From assembly GCA_040386075.1 (NCBI GenBank), contig JAZKGE010000019.1:248001-312000 (forward strand): DNA of 64,000 nucleotides, read 5' to 3'. The notes under the pieces are model-generated. The model did no database searches. It saw only the letters and a program-made list of their open reading frames with translations, and had not been told where the DNA came from. This document shows, in pieces, positions 1-7,687 of the stretch (position 1 is its first letter; every line of letters starts with the position of its first letter). The DNA is from UBA4416 sp040386075 (lineage in GTDB: Bacteria; Bacteroidota; Bacteroidia; B-17B0; Aurantibacillaceae). Position numbers and translations under genes: made by a program.

Positions 1-984
1 GCAGTCATTACATAATGTCACATTGCTTCTATCTCTCACAATTATTTTTTGTGTTATGAGAAAATCGTAAACCTTTTTTGCATTCTCTGTTTTCACTAAA
101 ATAAAATTAGCTTCGCTGGGATAAACTTTTTTAACACATGATAGTTTGCTTAGTTCCTGGCTTACTTTTTTTCGTTCTGAGATGATTTCCTTTATCCATT
201 CGTCTACCTGCGATCTATTATCTAATGCTTCTAAAAGTAATTGCTGAGAAACAGCATTGATATTATAAGGTGGTTTGATCTTATTAAAGATAGTTACGAT
301 CTCATCTGAAGCAAATGCCATTCCTACTCTTAAACCAGCCAGGCCCCAGCCTTTTGAAAATGTTTGCAGGATCACTAGGTTTTTATAATTCGGTAATTGA
401 GGTATCAAACTTCCGTAGCCTGCAAAATCAATGTAAGCTTCATCAACCACCACAATGCCCTTAAACGATTCTAAAATGATCTTTATGTCATCCCACTTAA
501 CACCGTTACCCGTTGGATTATTTGGACAACAGATAAAAATGAGTTTTGTGTTTTCTGTGATCGCATTTAAAATAGTAGCTGTGTCTAATTGAAAGATTTC
601 GGCAACTAGCGGCACTTTTAAAATATCAATGTTATTGATGTTAGCCGATACTTCGTACATGCCATAGGTTGGCGGACAAACAATCACATTGTCTTTTGCA
701 GGGACACAAAACGCACGGAATAAAATATCAATTGCTTCGTCGCTACCGTTTCCTAAAAAAATATTTTCAATTGAAATATTTTTCAGTGAACTGATCTTTG
801 ATTTTACATCTAATTGTAAAGGATCAGGATAGCGATTGTAATTTATAACTAACGGAGAGCCAAATGCATTTTCGTTGGCATCTAAAAAAACGCCCTTACT
901 TCCTTTGTATTCATCTCGTGCCGAAGAATAAGCTACCAGTTGTTTGATATTGCCTCTTACGATATTTTCTAAATTAAAACTCAT
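1..984 (-). CDS. hisC: Histidinol-phosphate aminotransferase, partial (3' end beyond the window)
   Basis: This is a PLP-dependent class I/II aminotransferase that converts imidazole-acetol phosphate to histidinol phosphate in cytoplasmic histidine synthesis. I translated it from the minus strand; it begins MSFNLENIVRGNIKQL at 984. Visible family motifs are LDANENAFGSP near the N-terminus, NPTGNG in the middle and FSKGWGLAGLRVG, which holds the PLP-binding lysine. About 328 codons are present and the reading frame is open to the left edge; the family is usually around 350 residues, so only the last few dozen are missing. It starts 5 bases after the hisD stop and is the third gene of a his operon, so it should share the attenuator upstream of hisG. 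Identification is firm because of both motifs and context. Confidence 0.93.
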   Translation of the reverse strand, partial: MSFNLENIVRGNIKQLVAYSSARDEYKGSKGVFLDANENAFGSPLVINYNRYPDPLQLDVKSKISSLKNISIENIFLGNGSDEAIDILFRAFCVPAKDNVIVCPPTYGMYEVSANINNIDILKVPLVAEIFQLDTATILNAITENTKLIFICCPNNPTGNGVKWDDIKIILESFKGIVVVDEAYIDFAGYGSLIPQLPNYKNLVILQTFSKGWGLAGLRVGMAFASDEIVTIFNKIKPPYNINAVSQQLLLEALDNRSQVDEWIKEIISERKKVSQELSKLSCVKKVYPSEANFILVKTENAKKVYDFLITQKIIVRDRSNVTLCNDC

Positions 985-989
985 TGCCG

Positions 990-2267
990 TTATTTTTTAA
1001 TTCTTAGTGTGACTGCATTTTTGTGAGCCTGTAATCCTTCGGCTTCTGCCAATAATTCTATTGCGGGTCCTATGTTATGTATTCCTTTTTTACTTAATTT
1101 TTGATAAGTTATTTTTTTAACGAAACTGTCTAAACTAACACCACTGTAAGCTTTGGCATAACCGTTAGTTGGCAAGGTATGGTTAGTTCCAGAGGCATAG
1201 TCGCCGGCACTTTCGCAGGAATAATTCCCCAGGAATACAGAGCCGGCATTAATAACCTGTTCAGCTAGTAGTTCATTATTTTCACAGACAATAATTAAAT
1301 GTTCAGGCGCATAATCATTAAGCAGTTCTAAAGCTTCTTCTTTGTTATTTACCAAAATAGCTTTACTGTTGTTCAATGCGTGAGTTGCAATATCCTTTCT
1401 TGGCAAGATCGCTAGTTGTTTTTCTATTTCCTGCTGAACAGTATTTATAACACTTTCACTATCCGACACTAGTATAACCTGTGAGTCTGCCCCATGTTCG
1501 GCCTGCGACAACAGATCGGCAGCTACAAATTCAGGAACGCAGCTTTCATCTGCCAGCACAGCAAGTTCAGACGGACCGGCAGGCATATCAATGGCAGTTC
1601 CTTGTTTATTTACCAATTGTTTGGCACAGGTTACATACTGATTTCCTGGTCCAAATATCTTATAGACCTGTGGAACAACCTCAGTACTATAAGCCATGGC
1701 TCCAATGGCTTGTACACCGCCAACTTTATATACTTTGCTAATACCAACCAGTTGAGAAGTATATAAAATAGCAGGGTTTATAGTTCCGTTTGTGTCAGGT
1801 GGTGTACACAAAATAATTTCTGAACATCCTGCTAATTTTGCCGGGACACCTAACATTAAAATAGTAGAAAATAATGGCGCAGTACCTCCGGGGATATACA
1901 GCCCTACTTTTTCAATAGGAACCGATCTTCGCCAGCATGTTACGCCAGGCATGGTTTCAATGATATTTACTTCTTCTTTTTGAGCCGAGTGAAATGTTTC
2001 AATATTATTTTTTGCCAGTTGAATGGCCTGTTTCAATTCGGCTGAGACCAATTTCTCAGCTACTGAAAACTCGTTTGCACTTACCTGTATATTTTCCAAA
2101 TCAACGTTGTCAAACTGTAAAGTATATTTTCTCACAGCTGCTTGTCCGTTTGCTTGAATATCCATCAATACAGATTGAACAATTGTTTCTAACGAAGTCG
2201 TGTCAATAACGGGTCGTTTCAGTATATTTTTCCAAATAGTTTTATTTGGGTATTTTATTAGTTCCAT
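990..2267 (-). CDS. hisD: Histidinol dehydrogenase
   Basis: Zinc-dependent, NAD-linked four-electron oxidation of histidinol to histidine, the last step of the pathway. The 425-residue protein has the usual family length. Conserved blocks run in order: YIPGGTAPLFSTILM (NAD fold), GPGNQYVTCAK, DMPAGPSELAVLAD, SQAEHGADSQ (zinc and catalytic residues), APEHLIIV and SGTNHTLPT. The ATG at 2267 lies one base after the hisG stop, so translation is probably coupled. Gene order hisG-hisD-hisC is common in Bacteroidota. Expression should follow the leader-peptide attenuator at 3164-3280. Nothing is missing from the active site that I can see. Confidence 0.97.
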   Translation of the reverse strand: MELIKYPNKTIWKNILKRPVIDTTSLETIVQSVLMDIQANGQAAVRKYTLQFDNVDLENIQVSANEFSVAEKLVSAELKQAIQLAKNNIETFHSAQKEEVNIIETMPGVTCWRRSVPIEKVGLYIPGGTAPLFSTILMLGVPAKLAGCSEIILCTPPDTNGTINPAILYTSQLVGISKVYKVGGVQAIGAMAYSTEVVPQVYKIFGPGNQYVTCAKQLVNKQGTAIDMPAGPSELAVLADESCVPEFVAADLLSQAEHGADSQVILVSDSESVINTVQQEIEKQLAILPRKDIATHALNNSKAILVNNKEEALELLNDYAPEHLIIVCENNELLAEQVINAGSVFLGNYSCESAGDYASGTNHTLPTNGYAKAYSGVSLDSFVKKITYQKLSKKGIHNIGPAIELLAEAEGLQAHKNAVTLRIKK

Positions 2268-2268
2268 A

Positions 2269-3129
2269 TTATATGATCATTTTTTCTATTGGTACAACCA
2301 GAATCCCCTGAGCACCTTCTGTTTTTAATTTCTCGATAATTTCCCAAAACTGATTTTCTTCAACGACCGAATGAACAGAGCTCCAGCCTTTATTTGCCAA
2401 TGGTAAAATGGTTGGGCTTTTCATGCCAGGTAAAATATTGCAAATTGCGCTTAGTTTGTTGTTAGGGGCATTTAACAAAATGTATTTGGTATTCTTTGCT
2501 TTTCTTACAGCCGTCATTCTGAATAATAGCTTTTCCAAAATGATGCGTTGTTCTTTACCTAATTTTTTATTAGCTACTAAAACCGCTTCCGATCTTAAAA
2601 CGATCTCAACCTCTTTTAGGCCATTCGTAAATAAAGTGCTACCGGAACTAACCAAGTCGCAAATAGCATCAGCTAAGCCAATTCCAGGCGCAATTTCTAC
2701 CGAGCCGCTAATTTCGTGGATCTCTGCTTTTATATTTTGCGTTTTTAAGTACTTCGTTAAAATAGTAGAGTAGGTAGTTGCTATGCGTTTTCCATTTAGA
2801 TCTTTAATGGACTTATAATTCTGGTCTTTTGGAATAGCAAGAGATAACCGGCACTTTCCAAAGCCTAATTTATCTACCACTTTTAGGCTTTTATTCTTCT
2901 CCAGCAGTACATTTTCTCCTACGATGCCTATATCCGCTACACCATCTTCTACATATTGCGGAATATCATCGTCTCGTAAAAAAAATACTTCAATAGGGAA
3001 GTTAGAAGCTTCTGTTTTTAATTTATTTAGACCATTATCAATATCGATCCCACATTCTTTTAAAAGTTTAAGGGAGTTCTCACTGAGGCGACCTGATTTT
3101 TGTATGGCTATTTTTAATTTGTTTTGCAT
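2269..3129 (-). CDS. hisG: ATP phosphoribosyltransferase, long form
   Basis: First and committed step of histidine synthesis: ATP and PRPP condense to phosphoribosyl-ATP. I place the start at the ATG at 3129 (MQNKLKIAIQKSGRLSE), giving 286 residues. The frame can be extended to a TTG at 3162, but that codon sits directly behind the attenuator U-tract and the extra 11 residues do not look like HisG. The N-terminal catalytic lobes include GVADIGIVGENVL and the PRPP-loop region DLVSSGSTLFTNGL. The last 75 or so residues (from APNNKLSAICNILPGM) are the ACT-like domain that binds histidine, so this is the long, feedback-regulated form needing no HisZ. First gene of the operon. Confidence 0.96.
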   Translation of the reverse strand: MQNKLKIAIQKSGRLSENSLKLLKECGIDIDNGLNKLKTEASNFPIEVFFLRDDDIPQYVEDGVADIGIVGENVLLEKNKSLKVVDKLGFGKCRLSLAIPKDQNYKSIKDLNGKRIATTYSTILTKYLKTQNIKAEIHEISGSVEIAPGIGLADAICDLVSSGSTLFTNGLKEVEIVLRSEAVLVANKKLGKEQRIILEKLLFRMTAVRKAKNTKYILLNAPNNKLSAICNILPGMKSPTILPLANKGWSSVHSVVEENQFWEIIEKLKTEGAQGILVVPIEKMII

Positions 3130-3163
3130 GTGTTTGATTTTTTGTAGGTAAAAATTGGGCAAT

Positions 3164-3192
3164 AAAAAAAGGCTTACCGATTGGTAAGCCTT
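3164..3192 (-). terminator. Attenuator terminator in the his leader
   Basis: On the minus strand a perfect 10-bp stem (AAGGCTTACC, 3192-3183, paired with its complement at 3178-3169, loop of four) is followed by seven U residues (3170-3164). It stands between the His-rich leader ORF and hisG, so as an intrinsic terminator it would cut transcription before the operon. The 5' arm GGCTTACC (3190-3183) can instead pair with GGTAGGCT (3253-3246) at the end of the leader ORF, all eight positions pairing with two G-U wobbles. That gives the two mutually exclusive structures expected of ribosome-mediated attenuation. Confidence 0.88.
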
Positions 3193-3238
3193 GTTAAATA
3201 TATAGTTTAGCTATTTTTTTAGTTCTCTAAACATCATA

Positions 3239-3280
3239 TCATCCCAGCCTACCTAATGGTAAGAAATGGAAATGATGCAT
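3239..3280 (-). CDS. hisL: his operon leader peptide (13 residues, His-rich)
   Basis: A short ORF starting at ATG 3280 encodes MHHFHFLPLGRLG and stops at TGA 3239. Three of the first five residues are histidine, as in the enterobacterial HisL leader. It follows a good TAnnTTTG promoter by about 25 bases and precedes the attenuator hairpin. The segment that would act as the antiterminator strand (3253-3246) lies inside the last codons. A ribosome stalled at the His codons (3277-3266) would leave it free, while a ribosome reaching the stop would cover it and let the terminator form. Too short for standard gene finding. The function is inferred from architecture, but the fit is very good. Confidence 0.85.
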   Translation of the reverse strand: MHHFHFLPLGRLG

Positions 3281-3305
3281 ATGAGTTGTTTGTAACATTA
3301 TGCGA

Positions 3306-3336
3306 CAAATGTAGACCATTTTTTGATAAAACAAAA
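3306..3336 (-). promoter_or_regulatory. Promoter of the his operon
   Basis: On the minus strand the Bacteroidota -7 consensus is matched exactly by TACATTTG (3313-3306), with TTTTG (3336-3332) 18 bases upstream as the -33 element. Transcription would start near 3300, about 20 bases before the leader-peptide ATG. The divergent lipoprotein gene begins at 3395, so the two promoters share this short intergenic region. Confidence 0.7.
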
Positions 3337-3394
3337 TTTTACGGAAAAGATTTTATTTTTACTTTCATATTCAATACATTAAATTCAAAAAAGC

Positions 3395-4561
3395 ATGAAA
3401 TACATATACGGGATCGTAGCAATTTGTTTGGTAAGCGTTTTGACTTTCTGCACAGGCGAAAAACAAACAGTAAATGAGAATACTAAGAGCGCTGAAGTTG
3501 CTAAACTGCTAACAGAAGATGCCATGTATGATATTGATTCTGTTCTTAATGGACTAAAAGTAGTTACGGAGTTACAAAAGAACGAAGGCAGAAAATATTT
3601 TTTAAGAGCGATGGATCTATTGGTTAACGAAAAGAAAGCTACTGAGAGCATTGTTCTTTTTAAGGAAGCTATCCGTTATTTCCCGGATTCAAGAATGTTC
3701 ATGTTTTTGACCAAAGCTTATATCGAACTAAACGATACAACCAATGCTACTATGACAAATGATATCTGCTATCGGTCGAGTTACAGTCCTTTTTCTGAAA
3801 TGATATTTAATGACGCATTAATATGCGCTATTAAAAAAGACACATCAGATTGTATTAATACCTTGTATGAGGCAATTCGGGAGGGTTTTTTAAACAAGGA
3901 TAAGATCGTTACTGAAAAGCATTTTGATTTTGTTAGAGGTAATGAACGATATGCAAGCCTTATGGTGAATACATTTGGCGATGACGAAAAATTACAGGCA
4001 CTGATGTTCATGAATTATTTAAAAGAAATACCTGATTTAAGTTTACCGTTTGCAGAATCTATTGATAGTGTTAGTAACCGTCTTAATGGTAGGTATATCA
4101 ATTATGACTATGCTGTTTTTATTCCTGACATGGAGGATGGTCGTTTTTCGAGAGATGTAACCAATGAATACATGTATATGGGAAAGATCAACCTCGAGAA
4201 TAATTATCATGCTGTCATTTACAAAACGTTTTTTGCTATTGCCGATACGTTGAATCCAACCAAAACATATGTTATTACTTACGACTCCGTTGGAAATATT
4301 ATTGATAATGAAATTGTGGGTTGTTTTTGCTCTCCAACAACCTCTCAGGCATTTACTATCAATACTGATATGACCATTGAATCGAGCGAGTATACTTATA
4401 AATGGAAAAATGATCCTGTTGATAAAGGATATGCCGGAAATAAGATCGAATCGTTTGAAGTAGTCAAAGCCAAGCAAATTCAGTTGGGAGGATCAGGAAC
4501 AATAAAAAGAATTAGTATAGCCGGAGGTTCTACTGTTAAGTCTCCTAAAGAAGGCGGTTAG
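3395..4561 (+). CDS. Lipoprotein with a TPR-like N-terminal half, function unknown
   Basis: 388 residues. The N-terminus is a lipoprotein signal peptide: MKYIYGIVAICLVSVLTFC with the lipobox cysteine at residue 19. Residues about 60-125 look like helical TPR-type repeats (EGRKYFLRAMDLL, SIVLFKEAIRYFPDS, MFLTKAYIELND). The C-terminal half is Tyr/Asp rich and contains one Cys pair (GCFCSP). I do not recognise a named family for that part. It is divergent from the his operon and monocistronic. Its last 17 bases overlap the convergent DUF2306 gene tail to tail. It probably sits in the outer or inner membrane facing the periplasm. Confidence 0.75.
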   Translation: MKYIYGIVAICLVSVLTFCTGEKQTVNENTKSAEVAKLLTEDAMYDIDSVLNGLKVVTELQKNEGRKYFLRAMDLLVNEKKATESIVLFKEAIRYFPDSRMFMFLTKAYIELNDTTNATMTNDICYRSSYSPFSEMIFNDALICAIKKDTSDCINTLYEAIREGFLNKDKIVTEKHFDFVRGNERYASLMVNTFGDDEKLQALMFMNYLKEIPDLSLPFAESIDSVSNRLNGRYINYDYAVFIPDMEDGRFSRDVTNEYMYMGKINLENNYHAVIYKTFFAIADTLNPTKTYVITYDSVGNIIDNEIVGCFCSPTTSQAFTINTDMTIESSEYTYKWKNDPVDKGYAGNKIESFEVVKAKQIQLGGSGTIKRISIAGGSTVKSPKEGG

Positions 4562-5177
4562 AAACTCTATAATAGATAATTACTTCTGCAATTACTAAAT
4601 TAATTATCCAGCTTAACCAGGCTATCAGTGCATATTCTGTATGAGCAGTTAAATGAATAAATTTTGGAAGTATGAGGGCCAGTAAACGTAAAGTGATAGC
4701 CGAAAGCGTTAAGGCATAACTTCTGATCATCCAGTTCTCGTGTTCTATAAAATCTTTTTTTAAAACTTTAATAATGGCTATTACTGTGCAAAAGATCCAT
4801 AGTGTAGATAGCAGAACAAAACTTGTTTTAGATATGCTATTGCCGTTTGCATAAAAGGCCATGATCAATCCCGATGGCCCTGCCAGGCAAATAACATCTA
4901 CAGCATAAATGTAGCCCATAGTTTTATGAAGCTTTTTATACTTGTTCAAAATGAATTTAGAAAACTGTGTTAAGCCGGCAATTAAAGAAAATATGCTGAA
5001 TAGAATGTGTATATAAAACGCATAGCGCCAATGTTTGATGTGAATGATCTTTTGTTTGGTGAGTAAAAAATCCACATCATGCTCAAAACCAAGATAAGGC
5101 AGTGTTAAACCGATCATCAGCCAGCAAAAAAACAGAATGCCTGTTATCCAAATGACTGATCTGACAGATCGGATCAT
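4545..5177 (-). CDS. DUF2306-type polytopic membrane protein
   Basis: 210 residues with about six hydrophobic segments (roughly residues 8-28, 53-73, 90-110, 120-140, 155-175, 185-205). The pattern HWRYAFYIHILFSIFSLIAG followed by a charged loop with HKTMGYIY is what I associate with the DUF2306 family of uncharacterised membrane proteins. The ATG at 5177 is one base after the kynureninase stop, so the two are probably co-transcribed. Nothing in the sequence ties it directly to tryptophan catabolism. The 3' end overlaps the convergent lipoprotein gene by 17 bases. Confidence 0.7.
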   Translation of the reverse strand: MIRSVRSVIWITGILFFCWLMIGLTLPYLGFEHDVDFLLTKQKIIHIKHWRYAFYIHILFSIFSLIAGLTQFSKFILNKYKKLHKTMGYIYAVDVICLAGPSGLIMAFYANGNSISKTSFVLLSTLWIFCTVIAIIKVLKKDFIEHENWMIRSYALTLSAITLRLLALILPKFIHLTAHTEYALIAWLSWIINLVIAEVIIYYRVSNRLL

Positions 5178-5178
5178 C

Positions 5179-6444
5179 TTATAATAAATGAGTTAATATC
5201 TCGCCAAATCTGTAAATATCTTCAAAAGAGTTGTATAATGGAACCGGAGCGCAACGAATAACGTTTGGCTCTCTCCAATCTGGTATCACGCCATGCTCAA
5301 TTAACTTCGTATATAAAGCTTTGCCTTGTCCGTGTGCTACAATACTGATCTGGCAACCTCTGTTGGCTTTGGGAGTGATGATCTCTAAACAATTATTTTT
5401 TTGTTTGTTGATCTCTCCAACAATAAACTCTAAGTATGCGGTTAGTTCTTTACTTTTTTCATTCAATTTGTCCATTCCTACTTCATCAAAAATATCCAAA
5501 GAAGCTTTGTAAGCAGCCATTGCAAAAATAGGCGCATTACTTAACTGCCAGCGTTCAACACTTTCAATAGGTTTGAATTCGCGATCCATTTTAAAACGGG
5601 TTTCTTTATCATGTCCCCACCAACCAGCAAATAATGGCATGTCGGTATTTTTATGATGACATTCATGAACAAATGCTCCGGCTACACTTCCAGGGCCTGC
5701 GTTTAAATATTTATATGAACACCAGGCTGCAAAGTCCACATTCCAATCATGTAATTGTAATTTTAAGTTTCCTGCACCGTGCGCTAGATCAAAACCAACA
5801 ATGGCTCCGGCTTTGTGTCCGGCTTCTACTATCGCTTTCATATCAAATACCTGCCCGCTAAAATAGTTAACACCGCCGATCATGATCAATGCTAACGAGT
5901 CTTTATTGGCTTCAATGGCTTTATAAATATCTTCATGCCGCACTTCATATTCGCTTTCGCGTGGAGCAATTTCAATCAAGGCATCATCTATATCATAACC
6001 ATGAAACTTGACTTGTGATTGCAATGCGTACTGATCGCTTGGAAACGCTTTTGCTTCACATAAAATTTTATAACGTTGTTTTGTAGGACGATAAAAAGAA
6101 ACCATTAATAAATGCAGATTAACAGTCAATTGATTCATCATAACTACTTCTGATGGTAATGCCCCTACAATTTTTGCTGTTTTATCGGTCAAGATCTCAT
6201 GATAACTCATCCATGGATTTTTAGCTAAAAAATGACCTTCAACACCAAAAGTTGCCCAGTCATTTAATTCCTGTTGGATGTATTCCTGAGTGGTTTTAGG
6301 TTGTAATCCCAATGAGTTACCAGTGAAATAAACCATATCCATGTCGTTATGCTGAGGAATATGAAATTTACTTCTATATGAATGAAGAGGGTCCTGAGAG
6401 TCTAATTGTTTAGCAAATTGGAGGCTATTAGTGAAATTTGTCAT
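5179..6444 (-). CDS. kynU: Kynureninase
   Basis: PLP enzyme cleaving kynurenine (or 3-hydroxykynurenine) to anthranilate (or 3-hydroxyanthranilate) and alanine. I choose the ATG at 6444 (MTNFTNSLQFAKQLD), giving 421 residues, the usual length. The frame extends 37 codons further upstream, but that part is not kynureninase-like and overlaps the divergent gene's promoter. Recognisable features are YFTGNSLGLQPK (residues 39-50), VGFDLAHGAGN (216-226, PLP contacts) and WCSYKYLNAGPG with the Schiff-base Lys245. No other kynurenine-pathway gene is in the window. Operon with the DUF2306 gene. Confidence 0.95.
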   Translation of the reverse strand: MTNFTNSLQFAKQLDSQDPLHSYRSKFHIPQHNDMDMVYFTGNSLGLQPKTTQEYIQQELNDWATFGVEGHFLAKNPWMSYHEILTDKTAKIVGALPSEVVMMNQLTVNLHLLMVSFYRPTKQRYKILCEAKAFPSDQYALQSQVKFHGYDIDDALIEIAPRESEYEVRHEDIYKAIEANKDSLALIMIGGVNYFSGQVFDMKAIVEAGHKAGAIVGFDLAHGAGNLKLQLHDWNVDFAAWCSYKYLNAGPGSVAGAFVHECHHKNTDMPLFAGWWGHDKETRFKMDREFKPIESVERWQLSNAPIFAMAAYKASLDIFDEVGMDKLNEKSKELTAYLEFIVGEINKQKNNCLEIITPKANRGCQISIVAHGQGKALYTKLIEHGVIPDWREPNVIRCAPVPLYNSFEDIYRFGEILTHLL

Positions 6445-6494
6445 AACGCAATGTATAAAAAAACATGTTAAATTTAAAAATAAATTATAATCTT

Positions 6495-6502
6495 TATCTT
6501 TG
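6495..6502 (+). promoter_or_regulatory. -7 box TATCTTTG just before a GTG start
   Basis: An exact TAnnTTTG match lies six bases before the GTG at 6509. The same spacing occurs at 35448 and, on the minus strand, at 63836. With Bacteroidota promoters starting transcription a few bases after this box, the message would be leaderless or nearly so. No clear -33 TTTG is present. Confidence 0.55.
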
Positions 6503-6508
6503 AGAATA

Positions 6509-7525
6509 GTGTCTTTATCCAACAACATACAATTACTGCGAAAAATCAGCTTCAAAAAACTAGTGAATGCTTTTCAAGTATGGGTAAGTTATCATATCTC
6601 AAAAAGCAATAAAAAGGTTTTCTCTGTTGGTTTTCCTATAAGCATGGCCATTGAGCCTACAACCAGTTGTAATTTACGTTGCCCTGAGTGCCCCAGTGGT
6701 TTGCGTCAGTTTACAAGGCCAATTGGTATGCTGGAGCCAACCTTTTTTAAAAAAACTATTGATGAAGTATATAAAGAACTGATCTATCTGACCTTTTACT
6801 TTCAGGGCGAACCGTATTTGAACCCAAACTTTTTAAATATGGTCAAGTATGCTTCTGATAAAGGTATTTACACATCAACCTCTACCAATGCACATTACTT
6901 AAATGAAGAGCAAGCTCAAAAAACTGTTGAAAGTAAGATGGATCGGCTTATCATCTCTATTGATGGAACCACACAGGAAACCTATGAACAATACCGCATT
7001 GGAGGTCAATTACAAAAAGTGATAGATGGGACCAAGCGCATAGTTGCAGCAAAAAAAGCAGCAAAAAGCACAACACCACACATTGTATTTCAGTTTCTGG
7101 TTGTAAAGCCAAATGAACACCAGTTAAACGATGTACAACAACTGGCAAAACAGTTGGGAGTGGATGAAGTGGTTTTTAAGACGGCACAGGTGTATGATTT
7201 TGAAAACGGTAACCCTTTAATACCAGATAATATAAAATACAGCCGCTATAAAAAAAATTCGGATGGCACTTATGCCATCAAAAACAAATTATTGAATCAG
7301 TGTTGGCGTATGTGGAGCAGTTGTGTTGTAACCTGGGATGGAGCAGTAGTACCGTGCTGTTTTGATAAGGATGCTAAGCATCAATTAGGAGACCTTAAAG
7401 AAGAGGAATTCAAAAAATTGTGGAAATCAGATAGGTACCAGGCTTTCAGACAGTCTATTCTTAGATCGCGTCAGGAAATAGACATCTGTAAAAACTGTAG
7501 TGAAGGGACTAAAGTTTGGGCATAA
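6509..7525 (+). CDS. Radical SAM/SPASM domain protein
   Basis: About 338 residues. The radical SAM cluster motif CNLRCPEC follows the typical lead-in IEPTTS (Cys at about residues 54, 58 and 61 counted from the GTG at 6509). A C-terminal SPASM region carries further cysteines in CWRMWSSC, VPCCFDKD and ICKNCSEG, which normally bind auxiliary iron-sulphur clusters. The frame can start at TTG 6500, but the -7 box at 6495-6502 overlaps that codon, so I prefer GTG 6509. SPASM proteins of this type modify peptides or small molecules, but no precursor-peptide gene is visible nearby, so the substrate is unknown. Divergent from kynU. Confidence 0.85.
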   Translation: MSLSNNIQLLRKISFKKLVNAFQVWVSYHISKSNKKVFSVGFPISMAIEPTTSCNLRCPECPSGLRQFTRPIGMLEPTFFKKTIDEVYKELIYLTFYFQGEPYLNPNFLNMVKYASDKGIYTSTSTNAHYLNEEQAQKTVESKMDRLIISIDGTTQETYEQYRIGGQLQKVIDGTKRIVAAKKAAKSTTPHIVFQFLVVKPNEHQLNDVQQLAKQLGVDEVVFKTAQVYDFENGNPLIPDNIKYSRYKKNSDGTYAIKNKLLNQCWRMWSSCVVTWDGAVVPCCFDKDAKHQLGDLKEEEFKKLWKSDRYQAFRQSILRSRQEIDICKNCSEGTKVWA

Positions 7526-7687
7526 AACATACGTTTTTTGCATCTAAAATTTTAGACTTACCTTTTAAAAAGCTAGTCTGTTGTAAATAATCAGATAAAA
7601 CTGGAATCCTATTATCTAATTTATATTTTTATCATTCAAACTAAACTGTGTTACCTTATTTTTTTTGAATAAGTGGCATTAAACTAA

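Noticed and set aside
3130..3162. Upstream TTG start for hisG
   Set aside because: It directly follows the attenuator U-tract, and the added residues do not match the HisG N-terminus; ATG 3129 fits.
6445..6555. Longer N-terminus for kynureninase
   Set aside because: The extra 37 residues do not resemble the family, and the DNA overlaps the divergent gene's promoter and start.
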